Assembly: GCA_963753545.1 (NCBI GenBank)
Contig: CAVWCQ010000008.1
Coordinates: 1,488,001 to 1,552,000 of the forward strand
Length of the DNA stretch: 64,000 nt
Source: CAVWCQ01 sp963753545
Lineage (GTDB): Bacteria > Chloroflexota > Anaerolineae > Aggregatilineales > Aggregatilineaceae
Direction of reading: 5' to 3'
Shown: positions 30,023 through 38,713 of the stretch, in pieces
Numbering within the stretch: position 1 is the stretch's first letter
Layout of the letters: every line of letters starts with the position of its first letter
Program-made: the position numbers and the translations under genes
Notes under the pieces: generated by a model
Told to the model about the DNA's origin: nothing
Database searches by the model: none
What the model saw: the letters and a program-made list of their open reading frames with translations, nothing else

Positions 30023-30407
30023 ATGAAGCGGATTTTTGTCGTTGACGACGAAATAGGTGCATTGACCCTGATCGGGATCATGTTGGAGCGGGGGGGATTT
30101 CGAGGTTCTAAAAGCAAAGGATGCCGAACAGGCCCTTAATGTTTTAGAACTCGAAACGCCGGACCTGATCATCCTCGACGTGATGATGCCAGGCATGGAC
30201 GGGATCGAATTGTGCCGCGTGCTTCGCCAGCGCTCCGATACCCAGGAACTGCCGATTCTTATCCTCTCGGCGCGGGGCGATGCGAAGAGCGTCATGAGCG
30301 GCATGGACGCGGGAGCCAGTGACTATCTGCCGAAACCCATTTTGCATCATGATCTCGTCGCCAAGGTGCGGCGGATGCTCAATCTCGACCCGGTGACGGA
30401 AGACTAG
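30023..30407 (+). CDS. Single-domain response regulator (one frame break)
   Basis: About 127 residues after correction. It has a receiver domain only: KRIFVVDDEIGAL (acidic pair), phospho-acceptor Asp in DLIILDVMMPGMDGIELCR, Ser/Thr in LPILILSARGDAK, and Lys in GASDYLPKPI. Without an output domain it probably acts by protein interaction, CheY/Spo0F-like. The frame breaks near 30101; removing one C gives GGFEVLKAKDAEQAL. The upstream promoter is shown separately. The cognate kinase is not adjacent. Confidence 0.88.
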
Positions 30408-30612
30408 CCCTAGACTTTTTTGAAGATTTCAGGCGATCCTGATGCGCTCGGCGGTGAAAGACTGCCGGGCGTATTTTGTTCCCCGTGTATTTTGCGCGCA
30501 TTCCCCACGACTTCCCTCATTGTGCTAGATTTATAAATACACCTACACACCATGCGATCTCTGTTGGTATGCGGAACTCCCTAATACCGCGCACAAAGGA
30601 GAGCAGATCAAG
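30408..30612. other. Spacer before the rhomboid gene
   Basis: A weak hairpin, CGGCGGT/ACTGCCG with GTATTTTG after it (about 30450-30479), may terminate the regulator transcript. AAGGAG at 30597-30602 serves the rhomboid gene. No gene is seen. Confidence 0.4.
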
Positions 30613-31311
30613 ATGTTACCGATTGGAGATGATAATCGCGGGGGGCGAGGCTTACCCGTGATCACGGTAGCGCTGATTGTGATCAACGCGCTCGTGTTTC
30701 TCTACGAGATCACGTTGAAGGAAACAGCGCTGAATGATTTTATCTTTACCTATGGTGTCATTCCGAAAGAAATCCAACATGGTCAGGACCTGTTTACCCT
30801 GATCACGTCGATGTTTGTGCACGGCGGCTGGGCGCATATCGGCGGCAATATGCTGTTTCTGTGGATTTTCGGTGACAACATCGAGCGGCGTTTTGGCTCA
30901 ACGCTCTATACGCTGGTCTATCTGGGCGCGGGTCTGGCGGCTGGCCTGACTCATGTCGTTATGAACTCCGGCTCAGAGATTCCCAGCGTTGGAGCCAGCG
31001 GCGCGATTTCCGGGATACTCGGCGCGTATATCCTGCTTTATCCGACCAACCGGGTTAAAGTGTTTATCGGGTATATCCTGACCACGGTTCCGGCGTTTAT
31101 CTTCCTGGGCATCTGGTTCGTAACGCAGTTGGCGAGCGGCATCGGTTCGCTGGGGGTCAAAACGGCTGAATCAAGCGGTGTTGCGGTCTGGGCGCATATC
31201 GGAGGATTTGTCGCGGGGGTGGTTGCCGCGCTTATTCTGAAACCGATGACACACGACCCAGCCGGGTCAGCAGCGTTCCAGGCTCCGCAGGACCGAAGAC
31301 GCTTGTGGTGA
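30613..31311 (+). CDS. Rhomboid-family intramembrane serine protease
   Basis: A 232-residue six-helix membrane protein. The catalytic Ser is in the canonical GASGAISGILGA motif and the catalytic His in VWAHIGGFVAGVV; the conserved helix 2 motif GGWAHIGGNMLFLWIFGDNI and ERRFGSTLYTLVYL are also present. Rhomboids cut transmembrane substrates within the bilayer. AAAGGAG precedes the ATG. Substrates cannot be predicted. Length is typical of bacterial rhomboids. Confidence 0.95.
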   Translation: MLPIGDDNRGGRGLPVITVALIVINALVFLYEITLKETALNDFIFTYGVIPKEIQHGQDLFTLITSMFVHGGWAHIGGNMLFLWIFGDNIERRFGSTLYTLVYLGAGLAAGLTHVVMNSGSEIPSVGASGAISGILGAYILLYPTNRVKVFIGYILTTVPAFIFLGIWFVTQLASGIGSLGVKTAESSGVAVWAHIGGFVAGVVAALILKPMTHDPAGSAAFQAPQDRRRLW

Positions 31312-31348
31312 TGCCCTTCCCCGTTCTACAATAACCACAGGGTAAAAA

Positions 31349-31372
31349 GTGGGCGGGCCGCTAAACCCGCCC
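31349..31372. repeat. GGGCGGG...CCCGCCC hairpin repeat
   Basis: GTGGGCGGGCCGCTAAACCC followed by GCCCC lies between the rhomboid and nucleotidyltransferase genes. Related hairpins occur at 44850-44873 and inside a gene at 58158-58178. Confidence 0.6.
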
Positions 31373-31405
31373 CATCTGAACATTGCTGCCCAACGGAGGA
31401 TCACT

Positions 31406-32726
31406 GTGAATTCACCATTACTGGTTGTGCTGGCCGGTGGCGCGAGTTCTCGCCTGTGGCCGCTGCAAGAGAAGTCCCTGATCAAGTTTATGGGCCGCCC
31501 GCTGATGCGCTTTCAGCTTGAACGCTACGCCCGGCTGGGTATGACGCAGGCGGTCATTGTTGCCAACCCCGATAACGGGTCGATCATTCGCGATCTGACG
31601 CAGGACGTGCCCAATATGTCCGTTGAAGTTGTCGTCCAGGCGGAGCCGCGCGGCATGGGTGACGCCCTGCTGCAAATCGCGCCCGTTTTGGAACATTTGG
31701 GAAACCAGCCGATTTACATCACCCAGGTCCACGATCTGACCGATACGGGTCTGCACCAGGATATGCTGACTGCCTACCAGACGGGGAACGCCCAAGCCTA
31801 TCTCGCTGGATTCCGGGTGGCGCAGTATTTCCCCGGCGGCTATCTGGAAGTGGGAGAAGGCGGGCGGATCAGCAGCATCATCGAAAAGCCGGGCGCGGGC
31901 AACGAACCCAGCGATCTGGTGAGCATCGTGGCGCATATCCACACCGACGCGGCGCTGTTGTTGGAACAGATTCGCGCTGAATATGCCCGTCCCGAAAAAG
32001 TCCGACGATCATTATGAACGGGCTATGGCGGCCCTGATGAAGACGCGCCTCTTCCAGGTCGTGCCCTACGAAGGGTCCTGGCAGGCGATCAAATATCCCT
32101 GGCATGTGCTGGACGTGATGCATGCGCTCTTGAGCCAGATCGACGGGCAGCAGATTTCGCCGGAAGCCAAGATCGAAGAAGGCGTGTTGATCAAGGGCAA
32201 CGTGATCATCGAGGCGGGCGCGCGTGTGTTTCACGGGGCGACCATTGCCGGACCTGCCTATATTGGCGAGCGGGCGATTATCGGCAATGGATCGCTGGTG
32301 CGCGAGTCGATGATCGGGGCAGGGGCGGTCGTGGGTTATGGAACCGAAGTCGCCCGCAGCTATCTGGCGGATCGCGTGCATACCCATGCCTGCCAGGCGC
32401 TGGACTCGATTCTGGATGAGGACGTGAACCTGTCGGCAAGCTGCACCACAGCCAACCTGCGGATCGACGGCGGCATTGTGTCGAGCGTGGTGAAGGGCGA
32501 CAAGCTCGCCACCGGGCGCGACAAACTGGGGTTGATCGCCGGGAAGCGGGCGTTCATTGGCGTGAATGTCATGACCATGCCCGGTATCAAGATCGGCATC
32601 GAGAGCGAGATTGGCCCGACGACGGTTGTGGCGCAGGATGTGCCGGACTGCACCCGCGTCTGGGTGGAACAGACGATCAAAACGAAAATACAGACCAAAA
32701 GTAATCACACGCCGAAATCTCACTAG
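31406..32726 (+). CDS. Sugar-1-phosphate nucleotidyltransferase with LbH acetyltransferase-like domain (one frame break)
   Basis: About 440 residues joined. The N-terminal nucleotidyltransferase domain begins SPLLVVLAGGASSRLWPLQE (GG-x-S-RL-x-P), with EPRGMGDALLQIAPVL and ISSIIEKPGAGNE. The C-terminal left-handed beta-helix (GVLIKGNVIIEAGARVFHGA, IGERAIIGNGSLVRESMIGA, IGVNVMTMPGIKIGIE) is GlmU-like in layout. It should make NDP-sugar, possibly with an acetyl-transfer or regulatory LbH part. A GTG start (31406) follows CGGAGGA. The break is in an A5 run at 31994-31998; four A restore EYARPEKSDDHYERAM. It is 12 nt from the mutase gene, so likely one operon. GlmU itself cannot be claimed. Confidence 0.85.
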
Positions 32727-32738
32727 GGGAGTGGCAGG

Positions 32739-34112
32739 ATGGCGATCCAAGCGGGAATCTTTAAGAAGTATGATATCCGGGGCAAATATGGCGACAGCCT
32801 GACCGACGAGGCCGCCGCGCAGATCGGGCAGGCGTTTGGCACATACCTGCTGCGGCACGGCGTGCGTGAGGCCATCATCGGGCACGACAACCGCCACAGT
32901 TCGCCTGCTCTGGTTGAAGCGGCGGCGCATGGACTGAGCCGCGCGGGCTGCCATGTGACCGATATCGGCCTTGTCGCGACTCCAGTCGTGTACTGGTCTG
33001 CCGTCGAAGCGGGCGACGTGGGCGGAATGATGGTGACGGGCAGCCATCTTAAGCCCAATATGAACGGCTTTAAGCTGTCTATCGGCATGCGCAACCTGTA
33101 CGGTGACCAGATCGAACAACTGCGCGATATGATCGCGGCGGGCGATCTGGCGGTCGGGGAAGGGCATGTGATCACCGATGATGGCGTCAATGAACGCTAC
33201 CTGTCGATGGCAGAGAGCAAGCTCAAACGCACGGTTCGCCCCCTCAAAATCGTGGTGGACGCGGGCAATGGTGTCGGTGGCCTGTATGGTCCGGCGCTGT
33301 TGGAGGCACTGGGACACCATGTGATCTGCCTGTATTGCAAGCCAGACGGTGATTATCCCAATCACGCAGCCGATCCGCAGGTCGAAGAAAATCTGCGCGA
33401 TCTCAAGGCGCTCGTTCTGCAAGAGAAGGCAGACATGGGGCTGGCCTACGATGGCGACTCGGACCGCGTGGGGCTGGTCGATGAATTGGGCCAGCTTGTC
33501 ACGGCGGATCGTGTGCTGGTCATCCTGGCGAGGGATATCCTGAGCCGCAAGCCGGGCGCGACGGTCGTCGCGGACGTGCTCAGTACCCAGGTGCTTTTTG
33601 ACGAAGTGCGCAAGGCGGGCGGCAAGCCGCTGATCTGGAAAAGCGGCCATTCGATGATCAAGGCGAAAATGGCCGAGGTCGGCGCGGTGCTCGGCGGCGA
33701 AATGAGCGGGCATATCTTCATGGGCGATGATTATTACGGCTTTGACGATGGCATCTTCGTCGGCGGGCGGATCACGCAGATTATCGCCGGGCAGAATAAG
33801 ACCGTATCGCAGATGATGCAGACCGTTCCGACGCTCTATTCCACGCCGGAATATCGCCCGCACTGCCCGGATGAGCAGAAAGAGCGGGTGATCGAGGCGG
33901 TGCGCGGCGCGCTGTCGGGCCAATACGAGATGAACACGGTAGACGGCATCCGCATCACGTTTCCTCATGGCTGGGGACTGCTGCGCGCCTCCGGCACGGA
34001 GCCTGTGCTCAGCCTGCGTTTTGAGGCGGAAACGGAAGCCGACGCGCTGAGTTACAAAAATCTGGTGCGGGGCGCGCTCAAGCAGGCGTTCCCTGAGGTG
34101 GAAGATTTTTAG
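32739..34112 (+). CDS. Phosphomannomutase/phosphoglucomutase
   Basis: A 457-residue alpha-D-phosphohexomutase. All four domain signatures are visible: start IFKKYDIRGKYGDSLTDEAA, phosphoserine loop MVTGSHLKPNMNGFK, metal loop YDGDSDRVGLVDE, sugar loop LGGEMSGHIFMGDDYYGFDD and the C-terminal phosphate loop LLRASGTEPVLSLRFEA. It interconverts hexose 6-phosphate and 1-phosphate, supplying the adjacent nucleotidyltransferase. The Ser in TGSH replaces the more common TASHNP context, normal for PMM/PGM variants. The frame is intact. Confidence 0.93.
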   Translation: MAIQAGIFKKYDIRGKYGDSLTDEAAAQIGQAFGTYLLRHGVREAIIGHDNRHSSPALVEAAAHGLSRAGCHVTDIGLVATPVVYWSAVEAGDVGGMMVTGSHLKPNMNGFKLSIGMRNLYGDQIEQLRDMIAAGDLAVGEGHVITDDGVNERYLSMAESKLKRTVRPLKIVVDAGNGVGGLYGPALLEALGHHVICLYCKPDGDYPNHAADPQVEENLRDLKALVLQEKADMGLAYDGDSDRVGLVDELGQLVTADRVLVILARDILSRKPGATVVADVLSTQVLFDEVRKAGGKPLIWKSGHSMIKAKMAEVGAVLGGEMSGHIFMGDDYYGFDDGIFVGGRITQIIAGQNKTVSQMMQTVPTLYSTPEYRPHCPDEQKERVIEAVRGALSGQYEMNTVDGIRITFPHGWGLLRASGTEPVLSLRFEAETEADALSYKNLVRGALKQAFPEVEDF

Positions 34113-34144
34113 CCCTCGCTGCCGATGCGAGTTTCGTTTAAGCC

Positions 34145-34182
34145 AACCTCTCCTGTATAGACCGCATCGGGAGAGGTTTTGA
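34145..34182 (+). terminator. Terminator after the phosphomannomutase gene
   Basis: AACCTCTCC (34145-34153) pairs with GGAGAGGTT (34169-34177), followed by TTGAG; the U-run is short. Confidence 0.55.
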
Positions 34183-34308
34183 GACGCAATGTTGGCAAAA
34201 AAGCGGACCGAAAATTGAATTAGACCCCGAAAATGAAACAAAAGTCCAGGAAATGATCTCTTTTCGGGCTATTTTGATGAATTAAGCCCCCTTTGGAGGG
34301 TTCCTGCT

Positions 34309-34346
34309 ACGAGAAGAAACAAGGTTAGTTGATCGTTTCTTCTCGT
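34309..34346. repeat. Perfect 12-bp inverted repeat with 14-nt spacer
   Basis: ACGAGAAGAAAC (34309-34320) and GTTTCTTCTCGT (34335-34346). There is no T-run after it, so it is not a typical terminator. It lies in the 463-bp gap before the WD40 gene, which is AT-richer than the surroundings and holds no gene I can support. Confidence 0.6.
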
Positions 34347-34435
34347 GGCGATCCGCCAGCACTATTATTTTGAGGGGGTGTTCTAACTGTTTACAAACTT
34401 TGGGCCATGAGCCGGACCAGGCTATCCGAAAAGTA

Positions 34436-34494
34436 TTGGGCGCAGCGGCCCAACAAAGGCTGGGCGCGGCAAGCAGCGCCCCTACAAAAACAAC
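34436..34494. repeat. GGGCGCGGCAAGCAGCGCCC-CTACAAAAA repeat
   Basis: Two adjoining units, TGGGCGCAGCGGCCCAACAA and GGGCGCGGCAAGCAGCGCCC + CTACAAAAAC, of the family seen at 16825, 46576 and 58113. Confidence 0.75.
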
Positions 34495-34504
34495 TGGTCC
34501 ACCC

Positions 34505-34532
34505 TTTCATTTTAGCACATATGTTCTAGTAT
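34505..34532 (+). promoter_or_regulatory. Possible promoter of the WD40 gene
   Basis: TTTCAT (34505-34510), 16 nt, TAGTAT (34527-34532), 44 nt before ATG 34576. The match is moderate. Confidence 0.4.
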
Positions 34533-34575
34533 GTCAAGAGTCGCGGAGCACTTTAAGCCACTGGGGGAAAGAATT

Positions 34576-35700
34576 ATGCACCGTCTAACCGTTTGTTTTG
34601 TCCTGATACTCTTTTGCCTGACTGTACTGCCTGTTTCCGCCCGGCAGGACTCGGCTTTCACCGTTCAAACCATCACGATTAAAAACGCGCCCGTTTATAA
34701 CATGCGGGTTTCGCCGGATGGGCAAACGGCTGCTATTTATGCGGGAGAAGGAAGCCGTATCCTGCTGAACGTAGCCATCACTGGCTATACCGTTGACCCG
34801 CGCATGCTGCCGATTCGCCTGATCGACCTGACCACTGGCGATGAATTGGGCCAGTTAGCGGGATCCACCGATTACGTGAGCGACGTTGTTTTTACGCCGG
34901 ATGGACAGCGGTTAGTGTCCTATCATGCGAATGGCGATATCTACCTGTGGGATACTGCCTCCCTGACTTCGATCCAACATATCACCGGCCTCATGGGGCA
35001 GGCAAAGCTGGAATTTATGCCCGATGGCAAAACCCTGGTGATCTACAAGGCTCTGGATCGCGTCGGGCAGTTCCTGCTGTGGGATATGGAAACCGGGTTC
35101 ATGACCCAAGTCTGGCGCACGCCATTCCAGTCTTTTGGAGATTTAAAGCTGGATGATGTCATGGAAACCCTCGGTTATAGTTACCCAGCCTTTGATCTTT
35201 CGCCAGATGGGACGTTTCTGGCAACCGCCAATTCCAACGGTGAAGTGCTGCTGTGGGACACGACCACGCTGCAACAAACAGTCGTCCGCCCAGGGGAAAC
35301 TGAAGATCAGCGAGGGCGGTTTAATGTCCCGTCGGTTCTGTTCAGCGCCGATAGCAAAACACTGGTGTACTATGAGCGTACCGCTGAACAAACCCATTTC
35401 TGGGATATCGCTTCCGGTACGGAGACGAATGTGCTATCCATTGGCAGCCCGTCCTTTGCCCTCTCACCCGGTAATACTATTTTGGCGTGGGCGACGCGCG
35501 ACGATCTCTGGTATGCGCCTGTGGATCAGCCGGACGCAGCCACCAAGATCATGGATTTCCCGGATGGGTTTGTTGGTACAGAGCGGCTCGGGATGCCGGG
35601 GGTTGTCTTTTCAGCCGATGGCAGCCGGATGGTGGTGGGCGGCATGGGGGACATGAGTGGCGGCACCGATAACCAGATTTATGTGATTACGATCAACTAA
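34576..35700 (+). CDS. Secreted WD40-repeat protein
   Basis: The start is ATG 34576 after GGGGGAAAG, giving 374 residues. A signal peptide (HRLTVCFVLILFCLTVLPVS, cut near ARQ) is followed by WD40-like blades: VRVSPDGQTAAIYAGEG-type (MRVSPDGQTAAI), VVFTPDGQRLVSYHANGDIY with LWDTAS, LEFMPDGKTLVIYKALD, FDLSPDGTFLATANSNGEVL with LWDTTT, VLFSADSKTLVYYERT, VVFSADGSRMVVGGMG. The propeller would act outside the membrane as a binding scaffold. It is convergent with the Tat-lipoprotein WD40 pair downstream; all three belong to the same general fold but this one lacks the Cys tail. Confidence 0.85.
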   Translation: MHRLTVCFVLILFCLTVLPVSARQDSAFTVQTITIKNAPVYNMRVSPDGQTAAIYAGEGSRILLNVAITGYTVDPRMLPIRLIDLTTGDELGQLAGSTDYVSDVVFTPDGQRLVSYHANGDIYLWDTASLTSIQHITGLMGQAKLEFMPDGKTLVIYKALDRVGQFLLWDMETGFMTQVWRTPFQSFGDLKLDDVMETLGYSYPAFDLSPDGTFLATANSNGEVLLWDTTTLQQTVVRPGETEDQRGRFNVPSVLFSADSKTLVYYERTAEQTHFWDIASGTETNVLSIGSPSFALSPGNTILAWATRDDLWYAPVDQPDAATKIMDFPDGFVGTERLGMPGVVFSADGSRMVVGGMGDMSGGTDNQIYVITIN

Positions 35701-35715
35701 ACAGATATTTCCAAA

Positions 35716-35760
35716 AGAGTCATCCCAAATGTCAGGAACCAGGATTTTTGGGATGACTCT
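35716..35760. terminator. Bidirectional terminator between convergent WD40 genes
   Basis: A perfect 14-bp stem, AGAGTCATCCCAAA (35716-35729) with TTTGGGATGACTCT (35747-35760), lies 15 nt after the plus-strand stop and 15 nt beyond the minus-strand stop. Confidence 0.75.
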
Positions 35761-35775
35761 CGCTATGATACGCGC

Positions 35776-37194
35776 CTAATTCGGGTGCCAGTAGTGGCTT
35801 CCACCCCCGCCGCCGCTGCTGCCTTCGGAGTTGCAGCTACAAACGGTGTCGCAGGTACACACGCGGTCACAGGAGCAGATATCCGTCGCGCTGTAACCGA
35901 CACATCCGCAGTCCACGCTGAAGGCCGCGGCGGAGACGCAGTTGCAGGTGCAGACGGCCCCGGCTGGCAGATCGGAGCCGCACGGCAAAACGATTGTTTC
36001 GCCGTTTTCCCGGCTGCCAATCAGCAGATCCGAGACATTGAGGGCTTGCTGCGGATCAATCGCGCAGGTGAGCATCTCCCGCGTGCTTAACGACCACAAC
36101 TTAATTGTTCCGTCAGCACTTCCGACGATTAAGTGTTCCTTATCTGGCATGAGGGCGAGAGCAGTTACGTTGCTTCCAACAAACTGCCAGGAGTCCGCCT
36201 GTGTGCCTTCCGGTAGCGCCCAGAACTTGATTTCACTGTCTAAAATGGTGGTAGAGAGCACCTGTTTCAGAGCAGGCAGTGTGTCCAGGAAGATTATTTT
36301 GTCACTATGACCCTGCACTGTTTGCAGCAACTTACCCTCGGGCAACATCCAGAACTGGACTTGTCCGCTGACATCGGCAGAGACCAGCATGGTTCCGTCG
36401 CCGGAGAAAGTTAGCGCCGTGATCTCCTGACCGTTTTCCGTCCCTACTGTGTTGAGCAATTCGCCATCTGGCATGGACCACAGGGAGATGTGTCCCAGGA
36501 TGGTCCCGGAAGCCATCATCGACTGATCCGGTGACAGCGCGAGAGCACTGAGATAGCTGTAACGCTCGAATGTATCTTTCGTCTGTTCGCCCGTTTCCAC
36601 TGACCAGAAGGTGATCTCGCCAGCAGTATCGCCCGCCACAAGCTGGTCGCCCGCAAACAGGAGGCATTCAATCTGGGAGGTCGAGATACTCAAGGTACGC
36701 AGCAGCGTGCTATCTGGCAGAGACCAAAGCTCAATTTTGCCGAAATCGTACCCAATCGCAAAGTGCTTTCCGTCAGCACTAGCAGCTACAGCAGTCGTGG
36801 GGGGAAAGCCAGTACTTTCCAGGCTGCGCTGCCAGGACAGTTCCGGTAATGACCAGACTTTGACTACGGAGTCATTGCCCATTGAGATCAGAGTCCGGCC
36901 ATCCCCGGTTACAGCCAGTTTTGCAGGCTGTCCGTATTGCGCTGGGGTATTCTGGCAGATTTCATCTCTGCGAGAGGGATCATAGGTTGGAATCAGGGGT
37001 GAGACTGGCGTTGTGTAGGTGGCATAAGTGCTTTTTTTGTTATTATTCCCGCACCCGGCCAGCGCACCTCCCGCCGCTGCCAATGCTGCCCCTACTAACA
37101 GGTCGCGCCGCCGGAACTTCCACCTGCCATCGATATCGCGCTCAACGGCGAAAACCTGCGGTGATTCCCCGGTTGAATTTTGTTCGTTATCCAT
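35776..37194 (-). CDS. Tat-exported WD40 lipoprotein with cysteine-ladder tail
   Basis: The start is ATG 37194 (MDNEQNSTGESPQVFAVERD), after AGGAGA; 472 residues. After a hydrophilic leader comes a twin-arginine/lipobox signal: FRRRDLLVGAALAAAGGALA then GC. A Thr/Pro linker leads to ~7 WD40 blades (VVKVWSLPELSWQR, KIELWSLPDSTLLR, EITFWSVETGEQ, HISLWSMPDGELL, QVQFWMLPEGKLL, EIKFWALPEG, TIKLWSLSTREML). The last ~80 residues hold twelve Cys, mostly as CxC pairs: AVCTCNCV, VDCGCV, and the ladder CSCDRVCTCDTVCSCN, then a Gly-rich linker and the end HYWHPN. Tat export implies folding, perhaps with metal bound, before secretion. The frame is intact; the paralogue lies directly upstream. Function unknown. 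Confidence 0.88.
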   Translation of the reverse strand: MDNEQNSTGESPQVFAVERDIDGRWKFRRRDLLVGAALAAAGGALAGCGNNNKKSTYATYTTPVSPLIPTYDPSRRDEICQNTPAQYGQPAKLAVTGDGRTLISMGNDSVVKVWSLPELSWQRSLESTGFPPTTAVAASADGKHFAIGYDFGKIELWSLPDSTLLRTLSISTSQIECLLFAGDQLVAGDTAGEITFWSVETGEQTKDTFERYSYLSALALSPDQSMMASGTILGHISLWSMPDGELLNTVGTENGQEITALTFSGDGTMLVSADVSGQVQFWMLPEGKLLQTVQGHSDKIIFLDTLPALKQVLSTTILDSEIKFWALPEGTQADSWQFVGSNVTALALMPDKEHLIVGSADGTIKLWSLSTREMLTCAIDPQQALNVSDLLIGSRENGETIVLPCGSDLPAGAVCTCNCVSAAAFSVDCGCVGYSATDICSCDRVCTCDTVCSCNSEGSSGGGGGSHYWHPN

Positions 37195-37208
37195 GATGTC
37201 TCCTATGT

Positions 37209-38622
37209 TTAATTCGGGTGCCAGTAGTGACCGCCGCCGCCACTGCTGCTGCCGCCTTCTGAGTTGCAACTGCATACTGTATCGCAGGTGCATACGCGAT
37301 CACAGGAGCAGACCTCCGTTGTGCTGTAGCCAACACAGCCGCAGTCAGCACTGAAGCCGTAGGATGCAACGCAGTTGCAGGTGCAGACCGCTCCCGCTGG
37401 CAGGTCGGAGCCGCACGGCAAAACGACCATTTCGCCGCTCTCCGCCGTGCCCACCAGCAGAGCCGAATCGTAAGGGGCTTGCTGTGGATCGAGCGCGCAG
37501 GTGAGCATCTCCCGCGAGGCAACAGACCATAGGTTGATCGTGCCATCATTCCCGCCCACAATCAACTGCGCGCCATCGGGCGTGAGCACCACTGTATCCG
37601 CGGTGGTTATATCAATTTGCCAGGAATCGAGCAGTTTGCCATCGGGCAACCCCCAGAACTTGATTTGAACATCATAGCTGCCGCTGGCAGAGACTAACTG
37701 CTTCAACGCGGGGAGAGTGCTCAGAAAAGATACCTGACCGCCGTGCCCCTGTTCCGTATGCCACAGCTTGCCCTCGGGCAGCATCCACAGCCGGACGAGG
37801 CCCATACTGTCCCCAGAGGCCAGCATCGTCCCGTCGGGTGACACAGCCAGCGTATTGATCGAGCGATAGTTATCGGCGGGAATTGTCTTGATCAGCGCGC
37901 CATCGGGCATCGACCACAGATAAATCTGCCCGGCGGTATCACCCGCTGCCAGCAGCGCGCCATCCGGTGTGAGGGCGAGCGTGTTGATAGATTGGTGGTT
38001 ATTGGTGTCTAGCGACCTGGACCTGCTCGCCTGTCTCCAATGACCACATCGTGATCATTCCGCTGTTGTCTCCCACCGCGATCTGGGTTCCCATGAACAA
38101 CATACAGTAAACCGTGTTGAGGTTGTTTAGCGAATGAATCAGTGCGCCATCGGCAATTGACCAGACCTGGATCAGGTAATCCCTGTAGCAATCGCGACCT
38201 CTGTTCCCTCTGTATTGGCAGCCATACAGTCAATGGGCGCAAGGCTGCTGTTGGGAAGGTTGCGCAGCCAGACCAGATCGGGCAGCGACCAGACCTTGAT
38301 GGTTGAGTCCATGCCTGCTGAAATCAGCGTATTCCCGCTCACAAGCAGTCTTTGATACAGACCCCGAATGTGCCCAGGTATTCTGGCAAGCTGCTGCCTT
38401 ATCCCCAGGGCCATACGTCGGGATCAGAGTTGGCGCGGGGGTTTTAAACGTGGCGTAGGTGCTTTTTTTGTTGCCGCCGCATCCCGCTAATGCGCCTCCC
38501 GCCGCTGCCAATGCCGCGCCAAGCAGTAAATCGCGCCGCCGGAACTTCCACCCGCCGTCGATATCGCGCTCAACGGCGAAAACCTGCGGGGTTTCTTCGT
38601 GCTGCTGATTATCCTCTGCCAT
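37209..38622 (-). pseudogene. Paralogue of the Cys-tail WD40 lipoprotein, three frame breaks
   Basis: This is the upstream member of the tandem pair; its stop is 14 nt before the next ATG. The start is ATG 38622 (MAEDNQQHEETPQVFAVERD), after GGAGG. The Tat/lipobox signal (FRRRDLLLGAALAAAGGALA then GC) and linker match the paralogue. WD40 blades are readable in three frames (STIKVWSLPDLVWLR; LIQVWSIADGALIH; QIYLWSMPDGALIK). The tail has the same 12-Cys pattern, including CSCDRVCTCDTVCSCN and HYWHPN. Breaks lie near 38370, 38179 (one G short, restoring ATGDYLIQVWS) and 38012 (one extra A, restoring VADTNNHQSIN). Clean 5' and 3' parts suggest assembly error rather than decay. Confidence 0.75.
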
Positions 38623-38713
38623 TGCCCCCTCCATTTATAGATGCTGTGTTCAAGTGTAACGCTGAACGGCCTCCAGATAGATGTGAATTCCATCTAAATT
38701 CCATGCGATTCCA

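Noticed and set aside
31878..34241. 787-codon minus-strand open frame
   Set aside because: It is the complement of the nucleotidyltransferase and phosphomannomutase genes, which have clear motifs. It lacks an SD and any recognisable domain.
34511..34535. LexA/SOS-like box near ACATATGTTC
   Set aside because: Only one half-site (GTTC) fits. It overlaps the proposed promoter and no SOS gene follows.
36000..38300. WD40 blade repeats as a DNA repeat array
   Set aside because: Similarity between the two genes is paralogy at protein level, and the blades are ordinary coding repeats.
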